Counted from the stretch's first letter, positions 52,961 through 63,361 are shown. The stretch is DNA of 64,000 nucleotides from Lentilactobacillus sunkii DSM 19904 (GCF_001435575.1 NZ_AZEA01000006.1:712-64711); one strand, 5' to 3'. Program-made: numbers and translations. Notes: a model not told the origin generated them from the letters alone.

Positions 52961-54586
52961 ATGATTACGATTCAAGACATGGGACTACAACTCTCAGGTA
53001 AAAAACTGTATGATGACGTGAATTTGAAGTTCACCCAAGGTAACTGTTACGGTGTCATTGGCGCTAACGGTGCCGGAAAATCAACCTTTTTGAAATTGCT
53101 TCGGGGTGATTTGACACCAACCACTGGTGAGATTCATATCGACAAGAACGAACGGATTTCCAGCTTGAGCCAGGATCATTATGGCTTTGAAGAACAGACT
53201 GTGATGCAAACTGTGATTCAGGGTTACAAGCATTTGGCTGATGTCATGGAAGAAAAAGATGCTTTGTACGCCAAGGCTGACTTTTCGGATGAAGATGGTA
53301 TTCAGGCGGCTAATTTAGAGGCTGAATTTGCCGAGATGGATGGCTGGAACGCTGAAGCCGACGCGTCACAACTGTTACAGTCATTGGATATTCCAGAAGA
53401 ACTTCACCAACAGTTGATGAGTGAACTGACTGAGGGCCAAAAAGTTAAAGTGCTGCTGGCACGGGCATTATTTGGTGAGCCTGACATCCTACTTTTGGAT
53501 GAGCCAACCAACGGACTTGATGTGTACAGTATTGAATGGTTGGAAAACTTCTTGGCAGACTATCCCAAAATTACGATCATCGTTTCTCATGACCGTCATT
53601 TTCTGAACCAGACCTGTACCATGATGTGTGACGTCGATTTTGGTGAAATCCGCATGTACGTCGGAAACTACGATTTCTGGCTTCAGTCCAGTCAATTGGC
53701 TGCCAAGATGAAGGCAGATTCCAATGCTAAAAAAGAAGACAAGATAAAGGAGCTCCAAGCCTTCGTTGACCGATTCAGTGCCAATGCCTCCAAGTCAAAG
53801 CAGGCAACGTCCCGAAAGAAACAATTGGAAAAGATTTCTCTGGATGACATCAAGCCATCTTCAAGAAAATATCCATTTATTAAATTTGAAGAAAACCGAC
53901 CATTAGGGAATGATTTACTCCGAGTCGATAAGGTTTCCAAATCAATCGACGGCGTTAAGATTCTTGATAATGTCACCTTCACCTTGCGTCCCGGCGATAA
54001 GACGGCCTTGGTCAGCCGAAACGATTTGGCAACTACGACCTTAATGCAAATCTTGGCAGGTGTCATCAAACCCGATACCGGTGAAATCAAGTGGGGTCAA
54101 ACGGTTGAGATATCTTCATTGATGAAGGACTTTGCTTCTGAATTTAACAACAACGACCAACGGATCATTGACTGGCTGCGTCAGTTTGCCGAGAAGGGCA
54201 GTGACGATGATGCATTCCTTCGTGGATTCCTTGGGAGAATGCTGTTCTCTGGGGATGATGTGAACAAAGAAGTCAGTGTTCTATCCGGTGGCGAAAAGGT
54301 TCGTTGTGTGTTATCCAAGATGATGCTGCAAAAGGGCAATACGCTGCTCATGGATGACCCAACCAACCATTTGGATTTGGAATCAATCACCGCTTTGAAC
54401 GAAGCCTTGGTTTCATTCCCAGGCTCGATTATCTTTACCTCTCATGATCATGAATTCATTCAAACCATTGCCAATCATATTATCGAAGTATCCAACAATG
54501 GGATCATTGATAAGGCGGATACCAATTATGATGAGTTCATTAATCACCCTGATGTTCAGAAAAAGTTAAGTGATCTATATAGCTAA
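52961..54586 (+). CDS. ABC-F family ATPase (YkpA/YbiT-like)
   Basis: This 541-aa protein has two ABC domains and no membrane segment. Domain 1 has Walker A GANGAGKST, a degenerate signature LTEGQKVKV and Walker B ILLLDEPTNGLD. A linker of about 80 residues follows, rich in Lys (NAKKEDKIKELQAF, SKSKQATSRKKQLEK). Domain 2 has signature LSGGEKVRC and Walker B LLMDDPTNHLD, but its Walker A reads VSRNDLATTT, with neither the Gly nor the Lys, so ATP handling there is probably altered. ABC-F proteins act on ribosomes in translation or antibiotic protection. The linker type suggests YkpA/YbiT rather than a resistance factor. Confidence 0.9.
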   Translation: MITIQDMGLQLSGKKLYDDVNLKFTQGNCYGVIGANGAGKSTFLKLLRGDLTPTTGEIHIDKNERISSLSQDHYGFEEQTVMQTVIQGYKHLADVMEEKDALYAKADFSDEDGIQAANLEAEFAEMDGWNAEADASQLLQSLDIPEELHQQLMSELTEGQKVKVLLARALFGEPDILLLDEPTNGLDVYSIEWLENFLADYPKITIIVSHDRHFLNQTCTMMCDVDFGEIRMYVGNYDFWLQSSQLAAKMKADSNAKKEDKIKELQAFVDRFSANASKSKQATSRKKQLEKISLDDIKPSSRKYPFIKFEENRPLGNDLLRVDKVSKSIDGVKILDNVTFTLRPGDKTALVSRNDLATTTLMQILAGVIKPDTGEIKWGQTVEISSLMKDFASEFNNNDQRIIDWLRQFAEKGSDDDAFLRGFLGRMLFSGDDVNKEVSVLSGGEKVRCVLSKMMLQKGNTLLMDDPTNHLDLESITALNEALVSFPGSIIFTSHDHEFIQTIANHIIEVSNNGIIDKADTNYDEFINHPDVQKKLSDLYS

Positions 54587-54595
54587 ATTGCATCG

Positions 54596-54637
54596 CAAAG
54601 CCGTTTCCGGGGTTCTCGGAGAAGGCTTTTTCTTTTA
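54596..54637 (+). terminator. Terminator of the ABC-F gene
   Basis: AAAGCC-TT-CCG pairs with CGG-GAAGGCTTTTT with small internal mismatches and a GGTTCT loop; a T run follows 11 nt after the stop codon. Confidence 0.8.
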
Positions 54638-54948
54638 CACAAAAGTATTAACAATTGTCCAGCTCTGACTAAATATTGGCGCATCCCGATACTGCAATTA
54701 AAGAGTCAAAATATCACATTTAATGAACGGTTTCATGTAGAATACAGATGTAGGAATAGGTAATAGTTTCTATAATTAATTCAGCATTTTATCGTGGGAT
54801 CTTTTAACCGAGGTGGCCTAATGAAATGGATCATATTTTTTAAAAGGCAAAAATGAAAGCGCAACCATTAATGACTAAAAGATAATAATGATGTTTTATT
54901 AAATTGCATGGCAATATGAATTGTTGATTCAGGAGGGGGATGATTCAT
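54638..54948 (+). promoter_or_regulatory. 311-bp leader region of the surface-protein gene
   Basis: No large gene is seen. A short frame ATG-TGA at 54821-54856 (11 codons, MKWIIFFKRQK) has GAGGTGG 6 nt upstream and could be a leader peptide, but it may be chance. AGGAGGGG at 54931-54938 is the ribosome binding site of the downstream gene. Confidence 0.4.
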
Positions 54949-57864
54949 TTGAAAATTGCTAATTACTTGGGGATTGTTATTTTTGGGCTTGGTTCGGCTT
55001 TTGGTTTGATGTTGATGGATCAGCATACTGACTCTTTTTATAGTCCACAGACTGTTCAGGCTGCCGATGGTCAGAACAATGTGGCTGCTGATGCAGATGG
55101 CACAATCATTACGCCAACAAAAATTGTTAAGGCACCGGACCCAGCAGATAAAACCAATAATCCAACGATTGATCCGAAGCAGCATACAGATGCAGCCGAT
55201 ACCAATTTTTATCAGGGAAGCAGATTTCATCAAGCACCAGTCTATATTGATGGTAAGTTAGCCAACCCGATGGGAAAAAATGCTGTAGTTGGGGGTCAAA
55301 CGATTTCTGACGTTCAAGGAACGATTAATGAAAATGATTATATTGATCCGCCAATAGAGAACGAGGTTATCAACTATGGATACTACAGCGGGTCGAACGC
55401 TTGGATGATTGGCTGGACTGAAGATAATAAGACTGCCTACATTCATAAAGTAAATGAGGCGGGAACCCTTTTGGAGACCATCAAAGTGCCGGCACCCGGT
55501 TCTCCAGATTTTAATGCAAATTGGACAACTGGTGGGGATGGGCTGACTTTTTCCTGGCTGGGAGATAAAATTCATATTTCCTTTGATCGAGGCTCATTAC
55601 GTTCCTCAAGTACAGCAGGTTCTTTGGAATTCCTCACTGGGATTCCAGTTAAGTTTGTTGATGCCAGAGGAAACGAACTGGCACCAACTCAAACAGTTTC
55701 TGGCCATTCAGGAACCTTTGTAAATGTCGATTATCCAACGATTTCCGGTTATCGATTAGTTCGGGTTCCATATATGAACAATGCTCATAAGTTCTTAATT
55801 AATAACACGACGGCAACAAAGCCCTCAACAGATTGGTTCTCCTCGCAAATCAATCAATATGTGACCCTTTACCAGAAGATAATTGATGATAATAATACTC
55901 GTCAAATGTACATGGTGTTTGATTACAGCAAAGTGACAGGCGCTGGTTTCTCCGGTACTGAAACCAGTAAAACTGTGACGGTGAAGGCAACTCAGGGTGG
56001 GGCAATCGCTGCCGCATTTTCAAATGGGATTGTTCGGGCAACATCCACAGCATCGATGCCGACACCTGTCGGCAACCCACTCACATTTGTTTACGAACCA
56101 ATCACCGAGTATCATTTAACCATCAATTATCTCGAAAAGGGCACCGATAAAGTGATGGCCGACCCTTACAAGGCCAGCGGAGCCGGTACCTATGAGATCG
56201 AATCTCCAGTGATTTCGGGATACACTGCCGATAAAGCAACTGTCAAAGGTGTTTTGGGTTCCGATTCAACAATTAACGTTTATTATGATAAAAAAGATGT
56301 TCCGCCAGTTGAAGATACTTCATTAAACATTAAGTATATCGACGAGGAAAGCAACAAGCCCCTCAAGACTGAGACCCTAAAAGGCAAAGTTGGCGATGAC
56401 TACCACGCAGATGGCCAATATCAATTGGAAACAATCACAGTTGATGGCACCACCTATGAACTGAACAAGACTAACTTACCGACGAACGCAACCGGCAAGT
56501 TTGCCAAGACCAACGCTGACGTTAATTACTACTACAAGAAGAAAGCTGCTCCAGTTGAACAATCTTCATTACTGATCAATTACATTAATGAAGATGGCAA
56601 CAAGATTCTTAAAACCGATTCACTTGATGGTAAAGTTGGGAATCCATACGAAGTTGACAGCAAATACCAGCTGGAAACCCTGACGATTGATGGGGTGACC
56701 TACAAATTAAACAAAGGTCGTCTTCCATCAAACACCAAGGGTACTTTTGCGACAAAGAACGATCCGGTCAATTACTATTACACGAAGCAGAATGACCCGG
56801 TAGACACGAATTCTTCACTGATTATTAACTACATCAATGAGGAAAATAACGGACTGTTAAAAGTTCAGACCATTCAAGGCAAAGTTGGCGATCCTTATCA
56901 GGCTGACGGTCAGTACCAACTTCAAAACATCACAGTCAATGGCGTCACATACGTTTTGAATACGACCAGACTTCCCGGCAACATGCGGGGAACTTTCAGC
57001 AGTCAAAATGCCCCGGTCAACTATTATTACAAGAAGAAGACCAACCCGGTTGATCCAATTATTCCCGTCATTCCAATTATCCCAGTAACACCAGTGACGC
57101 CTGTAACGCCAGTTGCTCCCGTAACGCCGGTTACGCCAACGCCAGATGGGACAGATGTTCTTCCTGGAAAGATTGCCAAAAAAGGGATGGCTGTCTACGC
57201 CCTGAAGAAGGTTTATCTATACCAGAATCCGACGTTCAAGAAATTAGAACGGAAATCCGGCTATGTTAAGAAGCCACGGGTATTCCGACCGATGTTTGTG
57301 GTCACGGATTATGCCCGTTCAAATGAAGGACGGCTTCGTTATAAAGTCCGTGACGTCAATCATTTGAGCAAAACCGATGGCTGGACAGGATACGTCACAA
57401 CTAATTATGAATATATCCGTCCGGTATATTATCAAAGCAAACATTCAACGTTGACGGTTATCAATCCGCGCGGGGTTAACGAATACACCAGGGTTAATCT
57501 GACTGGTAAGGTAAAGAACTTTAAGCAGGGAACTATTCTTAAAGTGAAGGGCTTTGTGACTCACAACTTAACAACCCGGTACCTATTAAGTAATGGCAAC
57601 TACATTACCGGTAACCGGAAGCTGGTCAAGATGGGCAAGCACAAGCAGCCAAAACAACTTGTGGTGAAGAAATCCATCAACCGTTATAAGACTGCAAATC
57701 TGACTCAGCGTAACGGGCATTTCAAGAAGGGCCAAAAGTTAACGATCAAACGTTATACATTTAGCCATGAAGGTTCAATCACCAAGTCTGGAACCAAGCG
57801 TTATGTTGTTAAAGGCGGGTATATTACTGCTAACAACAAATTTGTCAAAGTGGTAAAATATTAA
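54949..57864 (+). CDS. Large secreted MucBP-repeat surface protein with C-terminal DUF5776-like domains
   Basis: This protein of about 971 aa has an N-terminal signal or anchor helix ([19 protein letters not shown], likely cleavage after VQAA), a beta-rich head of about 340 residues, a MucBP-like unit (about 387-452), three similar repeats of about 80 residues (coding 56317-56553, 56563-56793 and 56812-57039), a Pro/Val/Thr-rich stalk, and about 230 basic residues of DUF5776-type units ([28 protein letters not shown]). There is no LPxTG motif, so the basic tail probably holds it on the wall. The ATG at 54940 is 1 nt from AGGAGGGG, so the TTG at 54949 is preferred. A role in adhesion to mucus or plant polymers is likely. 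Confidence 0.85.
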   Translation: MKIANYLGIVIFGLGSAFGLMLMDQHTDSFYSPQTVQAADGQNNVAADADGTIITPTKIVKAPDPADKTNNPTIDPKQHTDAADTNFYQGSRFHQAPVYIDGKLANPMGKNAVVGGQTISDVQGTINENDYIDPPIENEVINYGYYSGSNAWMIGWTEDNKTAYIHKVNEAGTLLETIKVPAPGSPDFNANWTTGGDGLTFSWLGDKIHISFDRGSLRSSSTAGSLEFLTGIPVKFVDARGNELAPTQTVSGHSGTFVNVDYPTISGYRLVRVPYMNNAHKFLINNTTATKPSTDWFSSQINQYVTLYQKIIDDNNTRQMYMVFDYSKVTGAGFSGTETSKTVTVKATQGGAIAAAFSNGIVRATSTASMPTPVGNPLTFVYEPITEYHLTINYLEKGTDKVMADPYKASGAGTYEIESPVISGYTADKATVKGVLGSDSTINVYYDKKDVPPVEDTSLNIKYIDEESNKPLKTETLKGKVGDDYHADGQYQLETITVDGTTYELNKTNLPTNATGKFAKTNADVNYYYKKKAAPVEQSSLLINYINEDGNKILKTDSLDGKVGNPYEVDSKYQLETLTIDGVTYKLNKGRLPSNTKGTFATKNDPVNYYYTKQNDPVDTNSSLIINYINEENNGLLKVQTIQGKVGDPYQADGQYQLQNITVNGVTYVLNTTRLPGNMRGTFSSQNAPVNYYYKKKTNPVDPIIPVIPIIPVTPVTPVTPVAPVTPVTPTPDGTDVLPGKIAKKGMAVYALKKVYLYQNPTFKKLERKSGYVKKPRVFRPMFVVTDYARSNEGRLRYKVRDVNHLSKTDGWTGYVTTNYEYIRPVYYQSKHSTLTVINPRGVNEYTRVNLTGKVKNFKQGTILKVKGFVTHNLTTRYLLSNGNYITGNRKLVKMGKHKQPKQLVVKKSINRYKTANLTQRNGHFKKGQKLTIKRYTFSHEGSITKSGTKRYVVKGGYITANNKFVKVVKY

Positions 57865-57874
57865 GCTTTTCAGG

Positions 57875-57910
57875 TGAAGGCGATCCTCATTTTTACGGAC
57901 CGTCTTTTTC
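57875..57910 (+). terminator. Terminator of the surface-protein gene
   Basis: AAGGCGATCC pairs with GGACCGTCTT (two non-Watson-Crick positions) around TCATTTTTAC, followed by TTTC. Confidence 0.7.
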
Positions 57911-58002
57911 CTGTAAGCTAATTTTCCCTATAAATACCTAAATCAATATATAATCATATTATGAACTATCGAGTTACTGGTTATATTTAGGAGGGGAATA
58001 AT

Positions 58003-58401
58003 TTGACACGAGAACTTGGTGCAAATGATTTGGGGACTTATGAGTATGTATCACGCGTATACAACGAAAACATTCAACTGCCGGACTACAAATTGCCAAC
58101 CACTGCCGAGGATGGCACTCAAGTATTTTTTGACAACTCGGACATTTACCTTTCAATGGAAATTCAAGATGAGCGGGTTCAAAAAATCACGATGGTGACG
58201 CCAAAACCACAGTCACTCACATACATGCGGGTGTTTGAAGGCTTTGAATTTGGCATGGAAGCACTTGGAACATGGATCAACACTTACAACCGTTCAATTG
58301 CCAGTCATGGACCGGCTTCTGATGCGGTGAATGGCATCTTGGCCAGTTACAATACAACAAAAGATAATGTATTAACGGTTCATTTAACCAGAGAGAAATA
58401 A
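58003..58401 (+). CDS. Hypothetical protein, 132 aa
   Basis: This soluble acidic protein has no signal peptide and no motif I recognise. It starts with TTG at 58003 after GGAGGGGAAT, and it ends just before a bidirectional terminator. Predicted secondary structure is mixed, with a beta-rich middle (QVFFDNSDIYLSMEIQ, KITMVTPK) and helices near the C-terminus. It is a single gene between the surface-protein gene and gap. Function unknown. Confidence 0.7.
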   Translation: MTRELGANDLGTYEYVSRVYNENIQLPDYKLPTTAEDGTQVFFDNSDIYLSMEIQDERVQKITMVTPKPQSLTYMRVFEGFEFGMEALGTWINTYNRSIASHGPASDAVNGILASYNTTKDNVLTVHLTREK

Positions 58402-58452
58402 AAAATCGTCACGCTTCTATCTATCAGGATAAGAAGAGTGGCGATTATTTTA
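58401..58452. terminator. Bidirectional terminator between the 132-aa gene and gap
   Basis: AAATCG-CAC-CTTCT pairs with AGAAG-GTG-CGATT with mismatches, with TATC/GATA inside. A and T tracts flank the stem between convergent genes. Confidence 0.82.
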
Positions 58453-58465
58453 TTTGTTGCGTAAA

Positions 58466-59485
58466 TTAGTTCAAGCCGGATACTTCTGCGAATTTCTTAG
58501 CAGTCCGAACCATGTTTGAAACAAATCCGTATTCATTATCGAACCAGGTTGCTGTTTTAACAACTTGGAAATCACCGTTGGTAGTGACTTCGGTAAGGGT
58601 TGGGTCATAGACTGCCCCGTGGGTGTCGCCGATGATGTCGGATGAAACAATTTCATCTTCATTCCAGCCAAATGCCGGGTTATCAACGGTATGAGGTTTA
58701 ATTGCTTCATTAACCTGATCCGCATTGACCTTGGTCTTGAGAACGGAAACCAACTCGCAGACAGAACCGTCAACGACAGGAACTCTTTGAGCATGTCCTT
58801 GAAGATGGCCGTCCAGTTCTGGAATAACCAATCCGATGGCTTTAGCAGCACCGGTTGAATGAGGAATCGTGTTTGCTGAAGCAGTTCGGTTTGGACGAAG
58901 CTTCTTGCCTTTAGGGCCGTCAAGAATCATTTGTGAACTGGTGAATGCGTGAATTGCTGTCATGGTACCAACTTCAACGCCGAATTCCTTGTTCAGGAAG
59001 TAAGCCATTGGTGCCAAGGCGTTAGTCGTGCATGAGCCGGCAGAAATGATTTGGTCGTCAGCGTCCAAAGTATCATCGTTCACGTTGAACACGATCGTCT
59101 TCATTGGACCGGCAGGAGCAGAAATCAGAACTTTCTTCACACCGGCATCCAAATGAGCTTGTGACTTTTCTTTTGAGGTGTAAAATCCGGTACATTCAAG
59201 AACCAAATCAACCCTGTTATCCTTTACCCAAGGAATATTGGCAGCATCTCTTTCTGCATAGACTCGGTAGTTCTTACCGTCTACCACCAATGAATCATCG
59301 GTTGAAGAAACTTCATGAGGCAATCTGCCATGAGTTGAGTCGTATTTGAAGAGGTATGCCAGCATTGATGGGCTGGTCAAATCATTAATCGCAACAACTT
59401 CCAAATCGGGATCGTTCACTTCTAATATCCGACGTAAAAGTAAACGACCAATTCTACCAAAACCATTAATTCCTATCTTTACCAT
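58466..59485 (-). CDS. gap: Glyceraldehyde-3-phosphate dehydrogenase
   Basis: This 339-aa type I GAPDH has the Rossmann motif [13 protein letters not shown], Asp35 in VAINDL (NAD preference), catalytic Cys152 in [12 protein letters not shown] and His179 in [11 protein letters not shown]. It oxidises glyceraldehyde 3-phosphate, the C3 product of phosphoketolase, to 1,3-bisphosphoglycerate. It is monocistronic here: pgk, tpi and cggR are not adjacent, unlike the gap operon of many Firmicutes. The ATG at 59485 follows AAGGGGGATT on the minus strand. The length and the active site look intact. A second gap gene elsewhere cannot be excluded. Confidence 0.95.
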   Translation of the reverse strand: MVKIGINGFGRIGRLLLRRILEVNDPDLEVVAINDLTSPSMLAYLFKYDSTHGRLPHEVSSTDDSLVVDGKNYRVYAERDAANIPWVKDNRVDLVLECTGFYTSKEKSQAHLDAGVKKVLISAPAGPMKTIVFNVNDDTLDADDQIISAGSCTTNALAPMAYFLNKEFGVEVGTMTAIHAFTSSQMILDGPKGKKLRPNRTASANTIPHSTGAAKAIGLVIPELDGHLQGHAQRVPVVDGSVCELVSVLKTKVNADQVNEAIKPHTVDNPAFGWNEDEIVSSDIIGDTHGAVYDPTLTEVTTNGDFQVVKTATWFDNEYGFVSNMVRTAKKFAEVSGLN

Positions 59486-59726
59486 GAGTGGAATCCCCCT
59501 TAATTATTCTGGGTGACAGTCGACGTGATAATTATATTGTGTGCAACCTTTCATAATCATCAAACAAATTTTAAGCGCATTCCACCTGAAATTCAATCAA
59601 AGAGACTTTGCAGAATTGACTATCAATCAGTTCCTTTGTGCAGTAGGGGATGACAAAACAATAAAAATGGTCATGATCATTGAACAGATTCAGTGACCAT
59701 AACCATTATTGAATATTGATGAGAAA

Positions 59727-61133
59727 TTATTTTAATTGAGCTTTATGCTTTTGAATTCTAAAGTTGATAATCGCTGCGATTAAAGCAGCTGCACTCAACA
59801 TCGTTGCCAGCAGGAAGTCATATCTTCCACCAGTAAATGAACGAGCTGCCAAGTTACCGGCGCCGTTGTTTTGATTAATGGCCATCACAGCAGCCATGAT
59901 ACCAACTCCGATTGAGCCGGCGAATTGCTGGAGCATACTGAACAGTGAGTTGATGTCCGTTCGAAACTTGTGCGGCACATTCAACATCGCGTTGGAAATC
60001 GTGTTGGAAAAGCCCATGTTAAAGCCGAAACGCAGGAATGAGTAAACCAGTAAAATGATCCAGGCAGTCAAAAACTCCTGAATGCCAAAGAAGATGAGGC
60101 CACCCAAAGTCATCGAACATAAGCCAATGTAGATTGGCAACGCGTAGCCTTTGACATCGGCAAGGCGTCCGGCAAATGGTGAGATGGCGGCTCCAACCAA
60201 TGATCCAGGCAGCAGAACTAGTCCGGCGATGAATGGGGAACTATGCAGTGCATACTGGCAATATACCGGAATCAGGAATGAAACGCCAATGTTAACAAAC
60301 TGCAGAACGAAGTAAGTAAACGCCGAAAGAGAAGTCGACAGCCATTTCAAAACGCGGATGTCCAGTAGCTGAGAACTCCCATGAGTGTCGGAATAAATGA
60401 ATAGTCCCAAGGCGATGAGGCCAATCATAAATGGGATCAGAACCTGTGAACTGAACACATCGTACTTTCCGGCCTTGCTGACAGCGAAGACCAGGGAGAA
60501 CAGGGTGGCCGCTAACAGCCCGAGGCTTAAAACATCAAAGGAGCCCGTGCCAACAGGATCAATTCGAATGAAGTGTGAGCCCAACCACCAGCTGACGACG
60601 ATAATCGGCAAGATCAGCCAGAAGATCATCCGCCAAGACATGAGTGAAGAAATCGTACCACCATAAGTCGGCCCCAGAGCGGGTGCCAAGGAAATCACCA
60701 TGCCGGCAAGACCGGTCATAGCACCAACTTTTTGCGCCGGGATTCGACTAAAGATGATGTGAAACATGAGAGGCGTTGAAAGCCCGGTGGCGATGGCTTG
60801 AATCAGACGGCCACTCATGAGAATTGGAAAGTTGGGGGAGAGCGCACACATAACATCACCTATGACAAAGGCAATTGCGGCCGATAAGTGAATCGTTTGT
60901 GATTTGAACTTTTTCAGTAGGAAAGCGGTTGTTGCCATCACAATCGTTACCATCAACAGGTAGCCGGTGGTGATCCATTGAATGGTGTCCAAAGTGACAT
61001 TGAAGACTCTGGTCAATTCCGGGAAAGTGACGTTCATCGAAGTTTCAGTCAAAATTCCGGTAAATGAAAGTAGTGCAGCAGCCAGCAGGGCAAGGTAAGT
61101 CTGTAGGCTGATTTTTTCGTTGCTGTTAGACAT
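59727..61133 (-). CDS. MFS efflux pump, DHA2 family (EmrB/LmrB-like, 14 TMS)
   Basis: This 468-aa protein has 14 predicted membrane helices, with TLDTIQWITTGYLLMV in helix 2, a loop with LIQAIATGLSTPLMFHIIF, motif C-like GAMTGLAGMVISLAPALGPTYGG in helix 5, and PHKFRTDINSLFSMLQQFAGSIGVG in the C-terminal half. This pattern is that of EmrB/QacA-type drug:H+ antiporters. It is monocistronic with a minus-strand AAAGAAGATG site. A regulator is not adjacent. The exported compounds are unknown. Confidence 0.88.
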   Translation of the reverse strand: MSNSNEKISLQTYLALLAAALLSFTGILTETSMNVTFPELTRVFNVTLDTIQWITTGYLLMVTIVMATTAFLLKKFKSQTIHLSAAIAFVIGDVMCALSPNFPILMSGRLIQAIATGLSTPLMFHIIFSRIPAQKVGAMTGLAGMVISLAPALGPTYGGTISSLMSWRMIFWLILPIIVVSWWLGSHFIRIDPVGTGSFDVLSLGLLAATLFSLVFAVSKAGKYDVFSSQVLIPFMIGLIALGLFIYSDTHGSSQLLDIRVLKWLSTSLSAFTYFVLQFVNIGVSFLIPVYCQYALHSSPFIAGLVLLPGSLVGAAISPFAGRLADVKGYALPIYIGLCSMTLGGLIFFGIQEFLTAWIILLVYSFLRFGFNMGFSNTISNAMLNVPHKFRTDINSLFSMLQQFAGSIGVGIMAAVMAINQNNGAGNLAARSFTGGRYDFLLATMLSAAALIAAIINFRIQKHKAQLK

Positions 61134-61208
61134 GATTTCATCTTCTTTTATTTGATAATTTGAATAATGGCAAATAATTAATGTGAATTTGAAAGATTAA
61201 GAGCAGTA

Positions 61209-61243
61209 AAAAAGCGAGTGGCGATTCACTCACTCTCGTTCAA
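61209..61243 (-). terminator. Possible terminator of the degV gene
   Basis: On the minus strand GAGTG-type repeats pair with CACTCGC and are followed by TTTTTTACTG. The stem is short, about 6-7 bp, so this is a weaker call. Confidence 0.55.
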
Positions 61244-61251
61244 GTTACTTG

Positions 61252-62109
61252 CTAAAATTTATCCCAATCCAAGTCCCATACGACGCCCATGGCCTTTTCA
61301 CCAGTGTGGACGGTGATTGCAGGACTGATCTGGTAAGTGCTGATGTTTGCCTTGGGAAAGTGCTCCCGAAAGGCGGTTACCCAGGAACGACTGAGTTCAG
61401 GGTTGTTGGCATCAACAACTGAGATTCTCATGGGTTGGTCAAATTCGGTTTGACTAATTGAATTAATAATATGCTGGAGAGCTTGTTTCATGGTCCTCTC
61501 CTTGGCCTCTGGCACGATTTTGCCAGCTTTGTCAAATGTCAAAATTGGTTTAATTTTCAACAGATTACCAAAGAATGCTGAAGTATTGGAAATTCGACCG
61601 GTTCGCTGCAGGTGATCCAAGCTGTCAACGACCAGGGACACATGGATTGAATCACGAAGCAATTCGAGCTTGGGGATGATCGCATCCGCATTGGCACCTT
61701 TTTCTGCCATTTTGGCAGCCAGAAGACAAAGATCGGCTTCACCGGCACTGGCGATTTTTGAGTCGAATGGATAAACCTTGATGTTGGTAACATTGCGGCT
61801 GTACGCCACTAAGTTTTCATAGAAAGTGGTAATTCCGGAAGACAAGTTAACACAAATGGCTTCGTCGTAACCCTTGTCACTCAACATATCAAAGGCTTCC
61901 TGCATCTGACCCATAGTGACTTGAGCAGTCGTCGGCAGTTTCTCAGTATCTGCCAGTTTTTTCAGGAATTCCTGTGAAGTGATGTCAACACCATCATGAA
62001 ACTCCTTAGTGCCGAAAATAACGGTGATCGGCAGGACGGTAATGTTATATTTGGCAGCAACCACTGGATCCAGGTAGCTGGCACTGTCGGTAATTACGGC
62101 TGTTTTCAT
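61252..62109 (-). CDS. DegV family fatty-acid-binding protein
   Basis: This 285-aa protein has the DegV start (KTAVITDSASYLDP), the lipid-contact loop PTTAQVTMGQMQEAF, and the late SLDHLQRTGRIS and IVPEAKERT segments. In Gram-positive bacteria DegV/FakB proteins bind fatty acids so that FakA can phosphorylate them for phospholipid synthesis. The frame is open to 62238, but AGAGGATAT on the minus strand selects the ATG at 62109. It is a single gene, divergent from exoA. Specificity for a fatty acid cannot be predicted. Confidence 0.92.
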   Translation of the reverse strand: MKTAVITDSASYLDPVVAAKYNITVLPITVIFGTKEFHDGVDITSQEFLKKLADTEKLPTTAQVTMGQMQEAFDMLSDKGYDEAICVNLSSGITTFYENLVAYSRNVTNIKVYPFDSKIASAGEADLCLLAAKMAEKGANADAIIPKLELLRDSIHVSLVVDSLDHLQRTGRISNTSAFFGNLLKIKPILTFDKAGKIVPEAKERTMKQALQHIINSISQTEFDQPMRISVVDANNPELSRSWVTAFREHFPKANISTYQISPAITVHTGEKAMGVVWDLDWDKF

Positions 62110-62280
62110 TTCGATATCCTCTTTTCGGGGTTGTAAGTGTATTTTAACCCTTATTTTGTCTTTAAACAAAGATTGTATGTACAAATAAACACAAAGTTTA
62201 TGGTGTTTGGATGGCATGATTGACGGATGATCAATCATTTACGGTATAATTGACTTAAATACACAAAAGGATGGGATTAT

Positions 62281-63039
62281 ATGAAATTCATCTCGTGGAA
62301 TGTTAATGGTCTTCGCGCAGTCGTGAAGCATGATTTTGCGGAGACATTTAATCAGTTAGATGCAGACTTCTTCTGTGTTCAGGAAACTAAGATGCAGGAG
62401 GGACAGTTGGAACTGGAACTGCCCGGATATCATCAATATTTTAATTACGCAGAGCGAAAGGGTTATTCTGGTACAGCCATTTTTACCAAGCATGAACCGA
62501 TCAAGGCTATGTATGGCATTGAAAGTGATGAGTTTGATCACGAAGGACGGGCAATCACGCTTGAATATCCGAATTTTTATCTGGTCACCAGCTACGTGCC
62601 CAACTCTGGTGCCGGTTTGAAACGGTTGGATTTTCGGATGGGGTGGAATAAAGCCTTTCATGAATATTTGAATAAATTGGATAAAGCAAAGCCGGTGATC
62701 TTATGCGGTGATTTAAACGTCGCTCACAAAGAAATTGACCTGAAGAATCCCCAGTCTAACCACCACAATGCCGGCTTTACCGACGAGGAGCGGGAGTCGT
62801 TTACCAAGCTGTTGGGCGAAGGCTTCATGGATACATTCAGACATTTCTATCCAGACCAAAAGGACATTTATTCTTGGTGGAGCTATCGGTTCCATTCACG
62901 AGATCGGAACGCCGGTTGGCGGATTGACTACTTTGTCGCCAGCGAACGGTTGGCCAACAATATTCAAGATTCCAAAATTTTGACTGACGTTTTCGGGTCC
63001 GATCATTGCCCGGTAGAGTTGGATACAGGAGAATTATAG
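62281..63039 (+). CDS. exoA: Exodeoxyribonuclease III (AP endonuclease)
   Basis: This 252-aa ExoIII/Xth-type nuclease has the conserved series ISWNVNGLRA (Asn), QETKMQEG (metal-binding Glu), the Tyr/His region, LCGDLNVAH (Asp, Asn) and GSDHCPVELD (Asp-His) at the end. It cuts DNA at abasic sites and degrades 3' ends during base excision repair. The ATG has AAGGATGG upstream. It is followed by a strong terminator. All catalytic residues seem intact. Confidence 0.95.
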   Translation: MKFISWNVNGLRAVVKHDFAETFNQLDADFFCVQETKMQEGQLELELPGYHQYFNYAERKGYSGTAIFTKHEPIKAMYGIESDEFDHEGRAITLEYPNFYLVTSYVPNSGAGLKRLDFRMGWNKAFHEYLNKLDKAKPVILCGDLNVAHKEIDLKNPQSNHHNAGFTDEERESFTKLLGEGFMDTFRHFYPDQKDIYSWWSYRFHSRDRNAGWRIDYFVASERLANNIQDSKILTDVFGSDHCPVELDTGEL

Positions 63040-63040
63040 G

Positions 63041-63083
63041 TACAAAAGCACCGCAACATGGATTAAGTTGCGGTGCTTTTGTG
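63041..63083. terminator. Bidirectional terminator between exoA and the toxin gene
   Basis: ACAAAAGCACCGCAAC pairs perfectly with GTTGCGGTGCTTTTGT around ATGGATTAA. The stem has A and T runs at its base, and the genes on both sides converge. Confidence 0.92.
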
Positions 63084-63097
63084 TGATTTAGATATTT

Positions 63098-63361
63098 TTA
63101 TTTTTTATGATAATGTGTTCTGGCCTGAGCGATTATGACTTGATCGTCACTTATTTTGTAAACGAGTCGATTGGTGGAATCAATTCTTCTACTGTACCAT
63201 CCAGAGAGATTTGCATGTAATTTCTCCGGTTTACCGATTCCTTGATTGCCGTTTCTAATGATGTCTTTGATTAATTGGTTTGTTCTCTTTAATTTGGTTC
63301 GATCATGATTCTGAATGTAAAGATAGTCATCCCAAGCGGTTTCAGTCCAGGTAATCTTCAT
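63098..63361 (-). CDS. yoeB: YoeB/Txe-family mRNA-interferase toxin
   Basis: This 87-aa protein matches YoeB in length and all key residues: Glu46 in GIGKPEKL, Arg65 in DSTNRLVYKI, and His83-Tyr84 at the C-terminal THYH. YoeB cuts mRNA on the ribosome. Its start overlaps the antitoxin stop by 4 nt (ATGA), the usual toxin-antitoxin coupling. YoeB normally pairs with YefM, but the antitoxin gene here is of the RelB/DinJ type. Confidence 0.93.
   Translation of the reverse strand: MKITWTETAWDDYLYIQNHDRTKLKRTNQLIKDIIRNGNQGIGKPEKLHANLSGWYSRRIDSTNRLVYKISDDQVIIAQARTHYHKK

Noticed and set aside
57052-57150. Tandem Pro-Val-Thr codons considered as a possible CRISPR or minisatellite
   Set aside because: The repeats are in frame and form the proline-rich stalk of a surface protein. 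There are no spacers and no cas genes.
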